Assembly: GCF_021155765.1 (NCBI RefSeq)
Contig: NC_060117.1
Span: 3,300,001 to 3,364,000, forward strand
From: Diprion similis
Lineage: Eukaryota > Arthropoda > Insecta > Hymenoptera > Diprionidae
DNA: 64,000 nucleotides
Direction: 5' to 3'
The position numbers and the translations under genes were made by a program. Every line of letters starts with the position of its first letter. Position 1 is the first letter of the stretch. Shown here piece after piece: positions 1 through 11,640 of this stretch. Under the pieces are notes generated by a model. It ran no database searches. It worked only from the letters and a program-made list of their open reading frames with translations, and was not told the DNA's origin.

Positions 1-3000
1 GCGATGAATATTTTTCTAGGAAATTAAAAGATCTATAAAAAAGGTTTTCTGTGATTTTTTCGTAAATCTACTCGTTCAAAAGTCATTCAAATTTGACAAT
101 TTTTTTTTTTTTTTTTTTCCTCATTTCCATTTCCACTATGAAATAATGATCGAAAAATGAAAGATATACAATATTTCTGAAAGTTCACGTTACCTTCCTT
201 ACCGAAACATCGAACGTTTCCCGAAAAAATAAATTTTCTAACGTAAACTATCGTACAAAATTCATATTTTCATCAACGTTTGAACGATTGGATTTGAGAA
301 AAAATCGCTGCAGACCTTTTTTCTAAATCTTTTAATTACCTAAAAAATTATGTATCGTTCTTTACCGATACGCCAATCCGTTGTTGAGCAATAAAATTCC
401 AAATAAGAAAAAAAAATCAAAAAAATTCCCGCGCTAGTGAAAAAAAATTTGAAAAAAAAAAAAAAAAAATCGCCGATTCGTATTTAAAAAATCCGGTTTT
501 TTTTTTTTCAAAGGGCTTACTATCATCGCCTGCTTTACACGCACGTTACACAATAACAATTTCCGTCACTCGCGACGCTTTTTTTTTAGATAAGATCACG
601 TTTAAATCCAAGATCGTTAAGTTCGGGCAGCTGTAAAAATAAGAGAAGAGTATCAAGGTGCTGATATTGTATAACAGATGTTGTATTATTCCGCGAGTTC
701 GTGTAACGTTGAGGAAATGTCACGTTTGCGAAAAACACGTGTTGAAGTTTTTTAATTAATTTATTTCTTTTTATTTTGCTTTCGATTTTTTCAAACGTTT
801 TTTTATCCACGCTTCAATTTATAACGTTTCGAAAAATCCTGTTTTTCAAATACCGAATCGTACAAAGATACATTCGAACTTTGTGATATTTTTAAACGCT
901 TTATAATATATTATAGATACGTACACGTAACGGTGAACAAAGTTTTTTTTCCTTTTGGTTTTCTTTTTTTCTTTTATTCACGTCAAATTTCAAACATTGT
1001 TTATCCATCTTCAAACGGAATTTGTTGAAGCTTTGATAATGAAAAATCGGATCTTCGGTGCATATTTTGTTCTTTGTATTTATTTATTTATCTTTTTTGC
1101 TTGTTTCAAACATCAACAAGATTATTATGCGTATTTTCAGTTTTAAAGATTACAGAAATTAATAAGACTAGTAATAAAGTGTTATGAAAATTTCTATACG
1201 GTTTTAGTTATACATACACATTAAATTATTGAAACGTCGAAATCGTGAAATATCATAATAATTATAAAAACAGTCTGGCATAGCCTGTCACGTTATTTTT
1301 CTTATTCTTTCGTATTTTTGTCACACCTTTTTACACTTCATCGTCACTTGTGTAAATACGTACAAAGTGATAAAGATAGAAAGTAGAAATTGGTTGTTTC
1401 GTTTTTTTTTATATTTTGTTTAAAAAAAAAAAAAGCTTCGTTAACAGATTGCCTAGCGCCATTTTTGTACAGACTTTTGACGGCGTATTTTTGTTCGTGA
1501 AAAATATTATGGATACGCACATACAGTATGATAATGAGTATAGATCTATGTGTGATCGATAAAGTCTGCCAGGCCTGAACAGAGAAACCGCTGTTCAAAT
1601 ATGTGAATTTGAAAAAAAAAAAAAGAAAAAAGAAGAAGATATCAACCAACAAACAAACAAAGAAAAAAAGAACAAAGTCGAACGAAACGAATCTTGAATA
1701 ATTGTAAGCGGTTTAACAGGTTGTCAGCAATAATATAAAAATTGGCAAAATAATTCGTGGAATAATAATATTAATAATAATAATAATAATAATATATACG
1801 TATCATATAATATTATTTTTCGACCGTGAATCTTGTGCATATAAATAATCTATCGGAATATAATTTTATCTCTTGTACCGATTAATGTGTTGTAAAAGGA
1901 ATTAATTCAAAAGTACAAGTAAAATTAGCCGAAAAACAAAAACAAATAAATACAAATTTAATCTATCATAAGATTTTTTTGTAACTGAAACTGATTTCTT
2001 GAATAATATTTTTTTTTTCTTCTTTTTTCTTTTTATTAACAAATTATTCTTGTTGGTTGTTTTATTCTCCTTTCTAACTAGCGACGTTAATTTTTACTCA
2101 TTTTTTTTTTTTTTTTTTTATTATAATTTAATTATTCTCTTTCAAACCTGTTGCTCAATATTATTTAAATTTTTTTTACTTCTTGATCCGTTAGTTTGAC
2201 GAAATAGACGCGCGATGCGATTTTTCAAAAAACTTTTATACGTAAGATAATTATGTAAAAATAATTCCACACCGTTGCATAACGTTCGCTTTTACCTCGA
2301 CTGGATTTACCAACTATATTAAGCAACTTAGTGTGGAAAATTTCCGGCAAAAAGATCCTGTGACTTTCACTATTCTTCCGGATTAATTATCCTTTAAACT
2401 TGCATGAAAACAAGTCAATTCTAATTAAATATGATTCTAGTCTCGATATTACGGGAGACAATTTCACGAAGAAAGAAATTTTCTGCCAAATTTTTATTCT
2501 TTTTTGTTTTTTCTTAAATGGCCTCACGTAAATCCGAAAATAACTTTTCGAACGAACTCATGAATATGTGAAAGACGATTGAAGGTAACTTTAAAATTTT
2601 TATACGTGTGAAACGAAGTCGCGAGTAAAAAATAAATTAAAAAAAAAAAAAACTGTGTCGATGTAAGTTGATTGAAAGGATTTAGCATCAATTCACGAAC
2701 TCAAAAAACTGACAAATTTTTTCAAACATCACGTAAAATTGATTAGAATAAATTGTTTCAGAGTGAGAAAATTTTTCACTTTTTAACAAAACTTTTGATC
2801 ATTTTGAAGAAATTGGCAACGAAAAATCGTTAACTAATCCGTTTTTTTTTCTTTTTCTTTTTTTTATTCTTCATGACGTAATTAAAATAGTATTTCAGTG
2901 AAAATTAATTCTCATTATTTTAACAGATCTTCACATTTTCTGGCCTGTATAGTCCGTCCGTCCCGACAAACTTTCGCGATGATTTCGAACATGAGTTGAA

Positions 3001-3671
3001 TGAAAAAACTTCACTGACTATGATTTTCTCGAATAATTCTAATATTACTTGATTTTTCACCAATCCATTGGTTGAATTATGTTGTTCCTTGACTAAAAAA
3101 AATTCAGATCTAATTTTTTTGACCACCGACTTCCTCGAGTTGTGTTTTCAGCGTGTTGTCACGTGACCGATTAAAGAGTATTCACGCGAATCCATTTCAG
3201 TCCTTCTCAAGACTTCAGATTGATTCGAAATATTTGGTAAAATGATCGTGCCACTGTCAAAAAGTACTCTCTGGCAAGCTGATGCTAAATAAATATCGTA
3301 CAGATTTTTCATCGATTTATTTAATCGCGAGGTGGGCTTTGAGGTTATATTTTGCCATTCGTATTCAATGATCGTTAATTCGTACGATAATTCAACAGTC
3401 TTAATACTTAATCAAACCCCTGTACTTTCAAACATCGAAACAATAAATTGTAAACAAAAAACTTGTCATGAAATCTATATTTCAAAAATCATTAAATCCG
3501 TCACGTGACACGTGCACGCTGGAAACGAGTACGGAAAAAAAAAATTGCAGGTCTGAATGAAGAAGATGAAAAAAAAAAAAAACGAAAAGGAAGTAAAAAA
3601 AAAAAAACAGATTTTTTTGTTATTCCATATCACAGCAGCACCCTAATTCGGTCTTTCTCTCTCGCCCGCAG
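1..3671. other. non-coding stretch upstream of the gene A terminal exon (intron or intergenic)
   Basis: I found no copy of the family's exon 2, which should encode an Arg-Trp-Val-Phe-Ala start and a conserved Met-Arg pair, on the + strand here. The missing 5' exons of gene A therefore probably lie before the window, and this would be its long intron 2. The sequence is AT-rich with many poly-A/T runs and an (AAT)n tract near 1756-1793. Short open frames are dominated by Phe/Lys runs and look non-coding. A probable foldback element sits at 3144-3526. Confidence 0.5.
3144..3526. mobile_element. probable foldback MITE-like element
   Basis: The two ends are imperfect inverted copies. The left arm begins GTTTTCAGCGTG and continues to GTCACGTGACCGATT. 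The reverse complement of the right end reads GTTTCCAGCGTG and then GTCACGTGACGGATT. The arms are about 35-40 bp and the interior has no coding potential. I see no clear target-site duplication, so the class is unassigned. Confidence 0.42.
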
Positions 3672-4916
3672 GGTATAATTTTATCGTCATTCTACTGGGG
3701 CTACGTTATAACGCATCTACCGGGTGGTCAGTTGGCCGAACGTTTCGGCGGAAAGTACACCCTGGGCCTTGGTATCCTGTCGACGGCTATATTCACCCTG
3801 ATAACACCAGTGGTGGTTGAAGCATTCGATGCGACGGGCCTGATAGTACTTCGGTTCCTGATGGGTCTGGGCGAGGGCACGACCTTCCCGGCGTTGAATT
3901 CCCTGATTTCAAAATGGGCGCCGCCGAACGAGCGATCGAAGATCGGTTCACTGATCCTTGCGGGCGCACAGATCGGCACCGTCGTGGCCAACGGGCTGTC
4001 CGGAGTGCTTTTGGAGTACTCTTCGCTCGGCTGGCGATCGGTTTTCTACGTCTTTGGCTCGATCGGCGTCGCATGGTTCATTATCTTCGTACTTGTCTGC
4101 TACAGCAGCCCGGACGATCACCCGTTCGTCTCTGACCGCGAGAAGAAGTACCTCCACGACAACATGCACCAGCACACCCACAAGAAGTTCCCACCCACAC
4201 CGTGGCGCCACTTGTTAAAATCGGTACCGCTATGGGCGCTAGTCGCAGCCTCGGTCGGTCACGACTGGGGCTTTTTCACGATGGTTACCGACCTCCCAAA
4301 GTACATGAGCGGTGTGCTGAAGTTCTCGATAAAGACGAACGGCCTCCTTACCGCTCTGCCATACCTCTGCATGTGGTGCGTCAGCATCGGTTCGTCCTGG
4401 CTTGCCGACTGGATGATAAACGCCCGGATAATGACCAGGACCAATGTCAGGAAGATGTTCACCACCATTGCCTCCGTTGGACCGGCCTGCTTTCTCATTG
4501 CAGCTTCGTATGCCGGATGCGATCGATACGTCGTCGTGACACTCTTCACCGTGGGAATGGCATTGATGGGAACCTTCTACCCCGGGATGAGGGTCAACTC
4601 TCTCGACCTGAGTCCGAACTACTCCGGAACCGTCATGGCCATTGTGAACGGGACTGGCGCCCTCTCTGGGATCATTACTCCCTACATCGTCGGCGTTTTG
4701 ACGCCAAATCAGACCGTAAACGAGTGGAGACTCGTCTTCTGGATCATATTTGGCGTCTTTATCGTCACCAATACCGCTTTTCTGTTCTTTGCGAGTGGCG
4801 AGGTTCAGTACTGGAATGATCCCGAATTTCTTCTCAGGGATAACGAGGCGAGGAAAAATAAAACCGCAGGTGACGCTGCTGCTGCCGAACGCGGGAAAAG
4901 TGATGTCAAAACATGA
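3672..4916 (+). CDS. gene A, terminal exon of an SLC17-type MFS transporter (5' part outside window)
   Basis: This exon opens after a CGCAG acceptor with GGT (Gly-Ile-Ile-Leu-Ser-Ser) in phase 0 and runs 414 codons to TGA at 4914-4916. It encodes helices 2-12 of a major facilitator. The helix 2-3 loop carries the MFS motif ending ERFGGKYTLG. The helix 4 motif RFLMGLGEGTTFPA has the Arg and Glu typical of SLC17, followed by WAPPNERSKIG. A central GHDWGFFTMVTDLPKYMS precedes helix 7, and SPNYSGTVMAIVNGTG marks the late helices. The hydrophilic tail is rich in Lys and Ala and ends DVKT. Family members are sialin or phosphate/organic anion transporters; the substrate here is unknown. Exons 1 and 2 are not visible downstream of position 1, so the gene is partial by window edge rather than visibly broken. 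It is most like B and C, with the same PPTPWRH and LPKYMS signatures. Confidence 0.9.
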   Translation, partial: GIILSSFYWGYVITHLPGGQLAERFGGKYTLGLGILSTAIFTLITPVVVEAFDATGLIVLRFLMGLGEGTTFPALNSLISKWAPPNERSKIGSLILAGAQIGTVVANGLSGVLLEYSSLGWRSVFYVFGSIGVAWFIIFVLVCYSSPDDHPFVSDREKKYLHDNMHQHTHKKFPPTPWRHLLKSVPLWALVAASVGHDWGFFTMVTDLPKYMSGVLKFSIKTNGLLTALPYLCMWCVSIGSSWLADWMINARIMTRTNVRKMFTTIASVGPACFLIAASYAGCDRYVVVTLFTVGMALMGTFYPGMRVNSLDLSPNYSGTVMAIVNGTGALSGIITPYIVGVLTPNQTVNEWRLVFWIIFGVFIVTNTAFLFFASGEVQYWNDPEFLLRDNEARKNKTAGDAAAAERGKSDVKT

Positions 4917-7025
4917 AAAATTATCCAACGACGAATTTAAAGGCTTGGAACAAGTGTTTTTTTTTTTTTTGTTATTTTTTATTTTTTTTTTTTACCCTGC
5001 ACGATGATTCATTTCTATCTAACGATCATCGCGTTTTAGGCGAAAAAAGTATGATTATGATGATTAATCAAGAGAGTGAAATTTTGAATTGAAAAATTTC
5101 GTAGCAGTTCTTTAAATCGGTTCTTATCAATAGTTATTTTAATATCGTATTTTTTTTTTTTTTTTTTTGCCAACAGGCAAGAAATTTTTCTTCCATTCGT
5201 TAGCTTACGCTGCATAAATTATATCAGGACAGGAATTTATCGATAGGTAAACAAAGAGTTTTGTTATTAAATAATATGAACTATTTTTAAGCTAGTCATT
5301 GAGGAAAAATGTTGAACGTTCGTCATTCAATTGTACATATGTATGCATAAATATATATATATAATGTAACGTAAGGGTAAATCCAAAAGGTATAAATATT
5401 CTTACTATTTTCACCCCATTTTAGTCACATAATAGTGAATCGATCATCCAACATCCATATAAATGTATCCAATCCATATTATAAATTTTCTCACCAACTT
5501 CTCCATAATTCCATTCTATATACATGTATTACGTTACGTATAAGTTTAATAATATTCTGCAATTTTGGTATTATGATAAAAAAAAAAAAAAAAAGATAAA
5601 TAAATAAATAAATAAACAAACAAATAAAAGACCAGAATAAACGATTTTACGTAAAAATACACCAAGTGAATATAAATTTATATGTAAATGTATAAACACG
5701 CGAAGAGAATGAAGAAGTATCGAAATATAGAATTTAAAAAAAAAAAAAATACACTTGAGGTCATATTATATGCATGAAGTTTGCAATACTTCGTATAATT
5801 GTTCAAATAATATGTTCAAGAATGTTGCAAAAAATACAGAATATTAATTTTTTTAATTGCCACGTTCGTTATTAGCGAGAAGAGATTAGAAGAAAAAAAA
5901 CTGTAAATACATTTTTATTACAAATAACGTTTGCGAGATATACGACGAAGAAAAACTTGTTCCCGTTAATTTTATTCTCGAAATAATTCTTCGTGATGGG
6001 GGATAATTTTTTTTTTTCTCTCGATATTTACCTCGATTCAAAAGATTTCACCGTAGCGCCGATTTGCGATCGGTAATAAAAAGATTCAAGATAAAATTTA
6101 TATCTCAGCTTGATTATACGGTAGTTGAATTTTTTTTTTTTTTTTTTCTTTCACTTTTTACGTTATGATGTAACAAAAACCGATAACCGGTATGAATAAT
6201 ATTTACAATCTTTTCGAGTATCGTTATATAACAGATGCTAGCCGAAGAGCTTTAAGGATTACGATAGATGATTCTATTTACCTACAGCCGATAACTTGAT
6301 GATCTAGTTTAATTTATGATTTTTACAATACAATTTATCCGTACACATCGATAAAACAGGATGTCGTTTTCATTCGCAGGAAATTATCTGGCCGGAAAAG
6401 TGCAGGAAAAAAGGAAAAAAAAAAAAAAGAAAAGAAAGAACAGAGACGAAACGAAATATAAACGATCGGAAAAAAAAAACAATCATGTAAAGATAATCTT
6501 TTTGCATTCCAATTGTAATGTTGAAATAAGAAATTAATAAGCAATAATTGAATCGTTGAATTTAATGAGATTTAGAAAAAATTCTTGAAAATATTGACAA
6601 TTTAATAACAATCGAAGTATTTCTTTGAAGCATTTTATTTATTATCATATGAATATTCTCTAACGATGCATAGTTTTATTCTCGCGAATTGAATTTATTT
6701 ATGAAAAAATTTAATATGGAGAAAAACTTGATTGAGATCAGATCTCTTTTTATAACTAAATAAGGCGGTAAAAATAAATTAGAGGATGGGACGTGAGTGG
6801 CGACAGATCTCGAAGAACAAACAATAATTAATGGTCGTCACGTGGTGCCTTGCAGTACTTGTATATTTTATATATATATATATACATACAAGTAGATGCA
6901 AAGGAGGGGGGGGGGGGGGGAGGGAGGGAGATACGAGATTCAGGAAATAGTCGAAGTAGTAAAATTAGTTAAGAACAGCTCTGGCTAATTGGAATTTTTA
7001 CTGTATACACACACCGAGGCATGTA
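4917..7025. other. 3' flank of gene A and intergenic sequence, no gene seen
   Basis: AT-rich sequence with poly-T and poly-A runs. Around 5596-5640 there are several overlapping AATAAA hexamers in an (AAAT)n-like tract, any of which could serve as a poly(A) signal for gene A. Nothing else coding is supported. Confidence 0.45.
6903..6930 (+). repeat. G-rich tract with quadruplex-forming potential
   Basis: An uninterrupted run of about 15 G is followed by AGGGAGGGAG on the + strand. Four or more G-runs of at least three bases meet the usual quadruplex pattern. It lies about 100 bp before the foldback element at 7026. Confidence 0.7.
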
Positions 7026-7645
7026 TGGGGCATTCCACGAAGTAACGATCAAGATCTGAAATCGATCTTTCCGATTTACTTCAAACGTTTTCCCCTGTAA
7101 GTACCGGTGAAAAAACAAAGCCATGATTTTTTAAAAATTTTTTTCCAATTATAGCTATTCTTTGATATGACTATCTCAAAAACAAGCATTTTGAAAAATC
7201 TGAAAAAGTTGAGGAAATCCTCGGGGAAATATGAAAAAATTTTAGTAGCCCTATTCAAAAATAGAGATTACATCACAGCGAGAGGAAATTTGAAAAAATT
7301 ATTTTTCCATAAAGTTGGATTTTGAAAATAATGAAAATTTCACAAATTATCTTTAGAATTTTCATTATTTTTGAAATCCGACTTTTACTGTCATGAAATC
7401 TATATCTTCGAATAGGACTAGAAAATTTTGTCATATTTTCCTAGGATTACCTGAATTTCTTCATATTTTCGAAAATGACCGCTTTTAAGATGTTAATATC
7501 TCAGTTACTCGTCATTGAAAATTAAAAAAAAAAAAAAAAAGAATCATGGCTTTGTTTTTCGACCAGTACCTTCACAGAAAAAAAGTTTAAAGTAAATCGG
7601 AAATATTATTTTCCGATCTCGATCGATACTTTGTGGAATGCCCCA
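7026..7645. mobile_element. foldback MITE with long terminal inverted repeats and TA flanks
   Basis: The left end starts TGGGGCATTCCACGAAGTA. The right end, reverse complemented, starts TGGGGCATTCCACAAAGTA. Similarity between arms continues inward past a shared segment reading AAACAAAGCCATGATT on one strand, so most of the 620 bp can fold back on itself. Both ends abut a TA dinucleotide (7024-7025 and 7646-7647), as expected for a Tc1/mariner-type target duplication. There is no transposase, so it is non-autonomous. Confidence 0.75.
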
Positions 7646-8664
7646 TATGCAGTGCTGTTATCTAGTATTACGCAGCTCCCTGCACTCGAGTCGCGCTCCG
7701 TAATTCAGATGCAATCTTAATAATATTTATGATTTTCAATCTAAGATGTATATATCCAAAGTCTTGAAACCCTGAGGCTTTATCAAATGTTTCAATATCT
7801 CTGATATTGTCATTGCTAATTTTATTATCAGATATAGATACATATACATATATATATACGTATACGACGTATACTCGTAGATTGGTCACTTATCAAATTA
7901 TTATATTCGTAAGATATGGAGTTGATATCACGATTTCCTTCTTTTCTTGTTTTTTTTTTTCTTCAAACTCTCTTCGAGTAAGTTTTATTTTAATTTTTTT
8001 GCAAAACTTCTGGAAATTTTTTTTTACAGCTTTAGATTTTGCACGCCAATTTTACCAGCGTTAAGCCACGGTCATCTCAAAATCGTTTCATGGTTTTTTC
8101 TGGATTTTTTTAGAATTTTTTCAGATTTAAAAAAATTGGGATTTTCAATCGACTTCAAATATTTGTAAAAAATTCACGGTTGTTGAGAAAAAAAAAAAAA
8201 AAAAAAAAATTTCAACAGAATTGACATCGCTTTTTTTTACCGAGTAGAATGTTAGAAAAAAAAACAAACATGAAATCATTTTGAGATACATAAATAAATA
8301 AATAGATATATACATATATATATTACATAATTTATATAGATATGAATTGGGTGGATAATTTTTTTATAAAAAAATTTCCAAGGAATACGATCTAATTCTG
8401 TAGGCTGCCTTGAACTAAATAATTTCACATGTATGTGTATAATGTATACATCCGTGTTTGCCAAAACAATTTGACAAAAACGGTGCGGTTATAACGAACA
8501 AACGTTTTTCCCCCAGTATAGACAATGTCCTTGACTAATCTACTAGTCACTGCTGTTGTTTCCCCAGTTTTTAAAAACCGCAAAATGATAAATAAATGAA
8601 ACTTCAAAGAGTGCACAATTTTTTCAGTTGCATTGTATTTTCAAATTTCTTTTTTTTTTTTTTA

Positions 8665-8687
8665 AGAGAGAGAGAGAGAGAGAGAGA
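8665..8687. repeat. (AG)n microsatellite
   Basis: About 11-12 perfect AG dinucleotides directly after a poly-T run. Confidence 0.9.
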
Positions 8688-8894
8688 AAAGTCGTTGCAC
8701 TTCGTAGATTTAATTTTATCGCAACGGATGTAGCTGTTAGAAAACGTTTCAACAATGACTCTTGAAATGCACGAACTATTTTGTCATACTGGCGTGATAA
8801 CGACGAAGACTGTTGTTAACTATTACGAAAACCTCGAGATTTTTGTTTACATATTTTATCTAAGGTATTTTCAACCCAGTTTTAATACTGTGTT

Positions 8895-8928
<34 letters not shown>

Positions 8929-9316
8929 ATGCACAAAAGCAAGTCATGACACTATTCACGATCACAAAGTCGTAGTTTTTCTCTTTTTTCACTCTCTTTT
9001 TCCGGGTCAATACTTGGAATGACTTAGCAACAATTGGTAAGAGAATTATTCCACTGGTCCGATTAGATAGTAGATTCGATTCCACAGTTTTAAGAATAAA
9101 TGATAATAGTTAAATGGCTCTGTTCAAGTTTACATGTAAAAAAAAATTTTCCATCCTAGGGTTAAAAAAATTAAAAATATTGTCGAATAACGTTTAATTT
9201 GAAAATTGGTCAAAGGGTCCAGCCTAGGATATATTGAAAATTCGAAACAAGTGATGAGAATTTTTAAAGGGACACTGAACAAGCGATTAATTGAGACAGA
9301 AACTGAATATAACGAG

Positions 9317-9358
<42 letters not shown>
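9317..9358. repeat. 42-nt poly-A run
   Basis: Uninterrupted A homopolymer. The flanks show no coding sequence that would mark a retroposed gene copy, so it is probably a simple-repeat expansion. Confidence 0.85.
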
Positions 9359-9359
<1 letters not shown>

Positions 9360-10043
9360 GAGGAAGAAAGAAAAAAAAACGAACAAATGACAGGTGTAAA
9401 GAAATTATTCTTTGACGCAGAAACGTGAAACATAACGCATTTAAATTCCGCCCAAGGAACAAACAGTTCTTTGAATTGCGTTGATACGAGGAGCTAGACA
9501 ATGAGATAGAAAACGATAATAGCAAGACAATTGGTTTTAAAATCGGTTTTAAATTGTTTCGACGTATGAATTTTTCGCATCGGTTTAAAAACCTTGTCAA
9601 TGGTTAGAAATTTTTCTAATTATAAAACAGATTATATGAAAGATGATGATGATGATGATGAAGTCGATCGACACGCGTCAGTGAATAAAGCCCGAATTAA
9701 AGATGCAGGAATCCTTGAATCGGCGGTGATGTTGAGCAGCCAAAATGAAATGTATGTCACCTCGAATGGAGCGACAATATCTTGCGTTTATTATATGAAC
9801 GATAATTACCGAAAGGTGTGCCGAAGCGAAACCGTTTTCGGATAACTTATATTGTATTGTAGGCGAGGCGAGGAGAGGCCGGAAATCGGCACCGATAGAC
9901 CGGATCGGGATATGCATATACCAAACCGAGAAACTCACGTGAGAAGCCCTCCAGTCGTTAAACAGTTCCGGAATCATCGACTTGGGGTCGTTACCCACGT
10001 CTTGCGATACGCGATCGATCCGAAATTCGATACCGATCTTTGA

Positions 10044-10076
10044 TTTAAAATTTATTCAACGCCGGGCGGTCAGTGT
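10044..10076 (+). promoter_or_regulatory. putative core promoter, unit 1 (TTTAAAA plus TCAGT initiator)
   Basis: A TTTAAAA box starts 28 bp before the A of a TCAGTG initiator at 10072. This is the spacing expected for an arthropod TATA-initiator pair. An ATG followed by a good donor site lies about 75 bp downstream. No expression data are available. Confidence 0.45.
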
Positions 10077-10145
10077 GGCGATGCGCATCAAAGTGCAGAT
10101 CGAAAAATGCAGATCGAGTTGATGATACCTCCCCATATATGGGCG

Positions 10146-10161
10146 ATGTTAAAATCTGGCT
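10146..10161 (+). CDS. candidate alternative first coding exon of gene B, unit 1
   Basis: ATG TTA AAA TCT GGC T is followed immediately by the consensus donor GTAAGTA. The phase-1 end fits the GC that opens gene B exon 2 and would recreate the conserved Cys (MLKSG-C-APIQQRW). It is shorter than the usual 25-nt micro-exon and lacks its Trp, so it is a candidate only. The identical arrangement in the second repeat unit and the core promoter upstream are the support. Confidence 0.38.
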
Positions 10162-10331
10162 GTAAGTAACGATTTTCTTATCATTTCTTTATATTATCAT
10201 TTTTTTATACTTGCCGATTTTCATCACCGGAAGAGAATCGGCGCCGATCTGAAAAATGTTTCGACGATTTTTTGTTGAATACCAACATTTTTGTCCGAAT
10301 GATCGGTTCATCATTCGATACCGATCTTTGA

Positions 10332-10364
10332 TTTAAAATTGATTTAACGCCGGGCGGTCAGTGT
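10332..10364 (+). promoter_or_regulatory. putative core promoter, unit 2 (TTTAAAA plus TCAGT initiator)
   Basis: Copy of the unit 1 promoter, with the TTTAAAA box 28 bp before the initiator A at 10360. Box and initiator are unchanged although neighbouring bases have diverged. Confidence 0.45.
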
Positions 10365-10433
10365 GGGGATTCGGATCAAAGTGCAGATTGAAAAATGCAG
10401 ATCGAGTTGATAATACCCCCCCATATGTGGGCG

Positions 10434-10449
10434 ATGTTAAAATTTGGCT
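10434..10449 (+). CDS. candidate alternative first coding exon of gene B, unit 2
   Basis: ATG TTA AAA TTT GGC T is followed by GTAAGTA. It has the same frame and phase as the unit 1 candidate, with one coding change (Ser to Phe). Splicing to 14023 would give MLKFG-C-APIQQRW. Confidence 0.38.
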
Positions 10450-11329
10450 GTAAGTACCGATTTTCTTATCATTTCTTTATTTATCTCAAAGATATCGGTA
10501 ACAAGTTACGCGATGATTGAGAAAAGTTTTTTCTCACGATCATGACGCTTTTTATCACCCGCCGATTTTTATCACCGGAAGAGAGTCGGCGCCGATCTGA
10601 AAAGCGTTCCGACAATTTTTGTGCCGATGATCGATTTATCATTGTTCCGGAAACTTGTCGGAAGTATTTGAATTTCATTCGATTTTAGTGATCTCGATGA
10701 TTTATTTGATATTGGTGATATTTTTTTTGGTAAGAAGCAATGAAAATCAAGCGTGAAATTTTGCGTAAAAAATCGCGATGACAATTCATACGAATTTCAT
10801 GAATTTACGTCCGATTTTAGTGAGAGAAACGTCGCGTGTAATATCAGTGGATTCTACAATTTGAAAAAAAAAATGTACAACAATTTTCAGGTAAGTCGTA
10901 AAATACCAGCAAAAACCTTGTATTAAGTTTCTGTGCAATTGTAAAAAAATTTTTGATACAATTCTGTAAAAAAACATTTATAAAATTAAATTGCAATTCT
11001 TTGGAAATTTTGGAACATAATTTTATAGCAATTATTGGTAATAAATATTCTCTGTTATCTGCGAATAATTGACGATGGTTGAAATTTGTGAGTTTTTTTT
11101 TTTTTTTTTTTTTTTTTAGACAACCTAGAATATTGCATTCAGATTTCTGTACATACGAAGTCTGTAAAATCTTTTTCGAATTGATGATAGAATTGCGAAA
11201 TATGGTTCGGAGGATGTTTGAGTCCTTCAAATTGAAATTTTCCGACGCATGGATAATAGAAATTCACTACACAAATCCATTCCAAATCTCTTTGGGATCA
11301 GTCTGGCACTGAAATCTACTATATTCCTT

Positions 11330-11640
11330 GGATTCTCGAATGAACTCAAAACGCGATTCCGAATTCTCATCAAATAATATTAGAGTTTTCTAAATCCATA
11401 AGAATTTGGGATTAATTCCAAAAGCAATTCCAAATTCTCAATAAATGATAGTGAAATTGTCTAAATCCATAAGAATTTGGAATAAATTCGAAATTGCAAT
11501 TCCGAATTCTCATTAAATGATGATAGAATTTTCGAAATCCATAAGAATTTGAGATAAATTTCAAATGCTATTCCATATATTCTAATCGAATATTACTGTA
11601 ATCCTCTGAATTCCTGTAAAATTTTTACTAGAATTCCAAC
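11330..11640 (+). repeat. degenerate ~74-bp tandem repeats
   Basis: Three to four imperfect copies of a unit containing AATTCCGAATTCTCAT, then AAATGATgaTAGAATTnTC, then AAATCCATAAGAATTTG follow one another. Copies differ at many positions, indicating an old tandem array. Confidence 0.6.

Larger units (their letters stand above)
7646..10024. other. intergenic sequence with microsatellites, no gene seen
   Basis: The stretch holds an (AG)n tract at 8665-8687, a (TA)n tract near 8898-8920 and a 42-nt poly-A run at 9317-9358. Open frames here are driven by those simple repeats. The 9590-10020 part is less biased but shows no recognisable protein in either strand. Confidence 0.5.
10025..10650 (+). 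repeat. two-copy tandem duplication (288-bp offset) carrying promoter and first-exon modules
   Basis: Unit 1 runs from 10025 to 10312 and unit 2 begins at 10313 with the same ATTCGATACCGATC. Landmarks recur at a constant 288-bp offset: the TTTAAAA box, GGCGGTCAGTGTGG, the CCATAT-tGGGCGATGTTAAAA segment and the GTAAGTA donor. Downstream parts, containing TCACCGGAAGAGA and TCGGCGCCGATCTGAAAA, also recur but with an insertion in unit 2 near 10485-10555. The units differ by scattered substitutions only, so the duplication is moderately recent. It lies 3 kb upstream of the gene B micro-exon, on the same strand. Confidence 0.85.

Noticed and set aside
3793..4549. Several antisense and shifted frames of 86-229 codons over gene A exon 3, and equivalents over exon 3 of B-G
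   Set aside because: They are shadows of GC-rich transporter exons. The same Arg-rich or His-rich patterns recur over each paralogue because the underlying codons are conserved, not because of a second gene.
9130..9600. 156-codon minus-strand frame
   Set aside because: Carried by the 42-nt homopolymer (poly-Phe) and other low-complexity sequence; no family resemblance.
10873..10890. ATG-TAC-AAC-AAT-TTT-CAG followed by GTAAGT as another alternative first exon of gene B
   Set aside because: The donor is good, but the exon would end in phase 0, whereas gene B exon 2 needs phase 1; joining would shift the frame.
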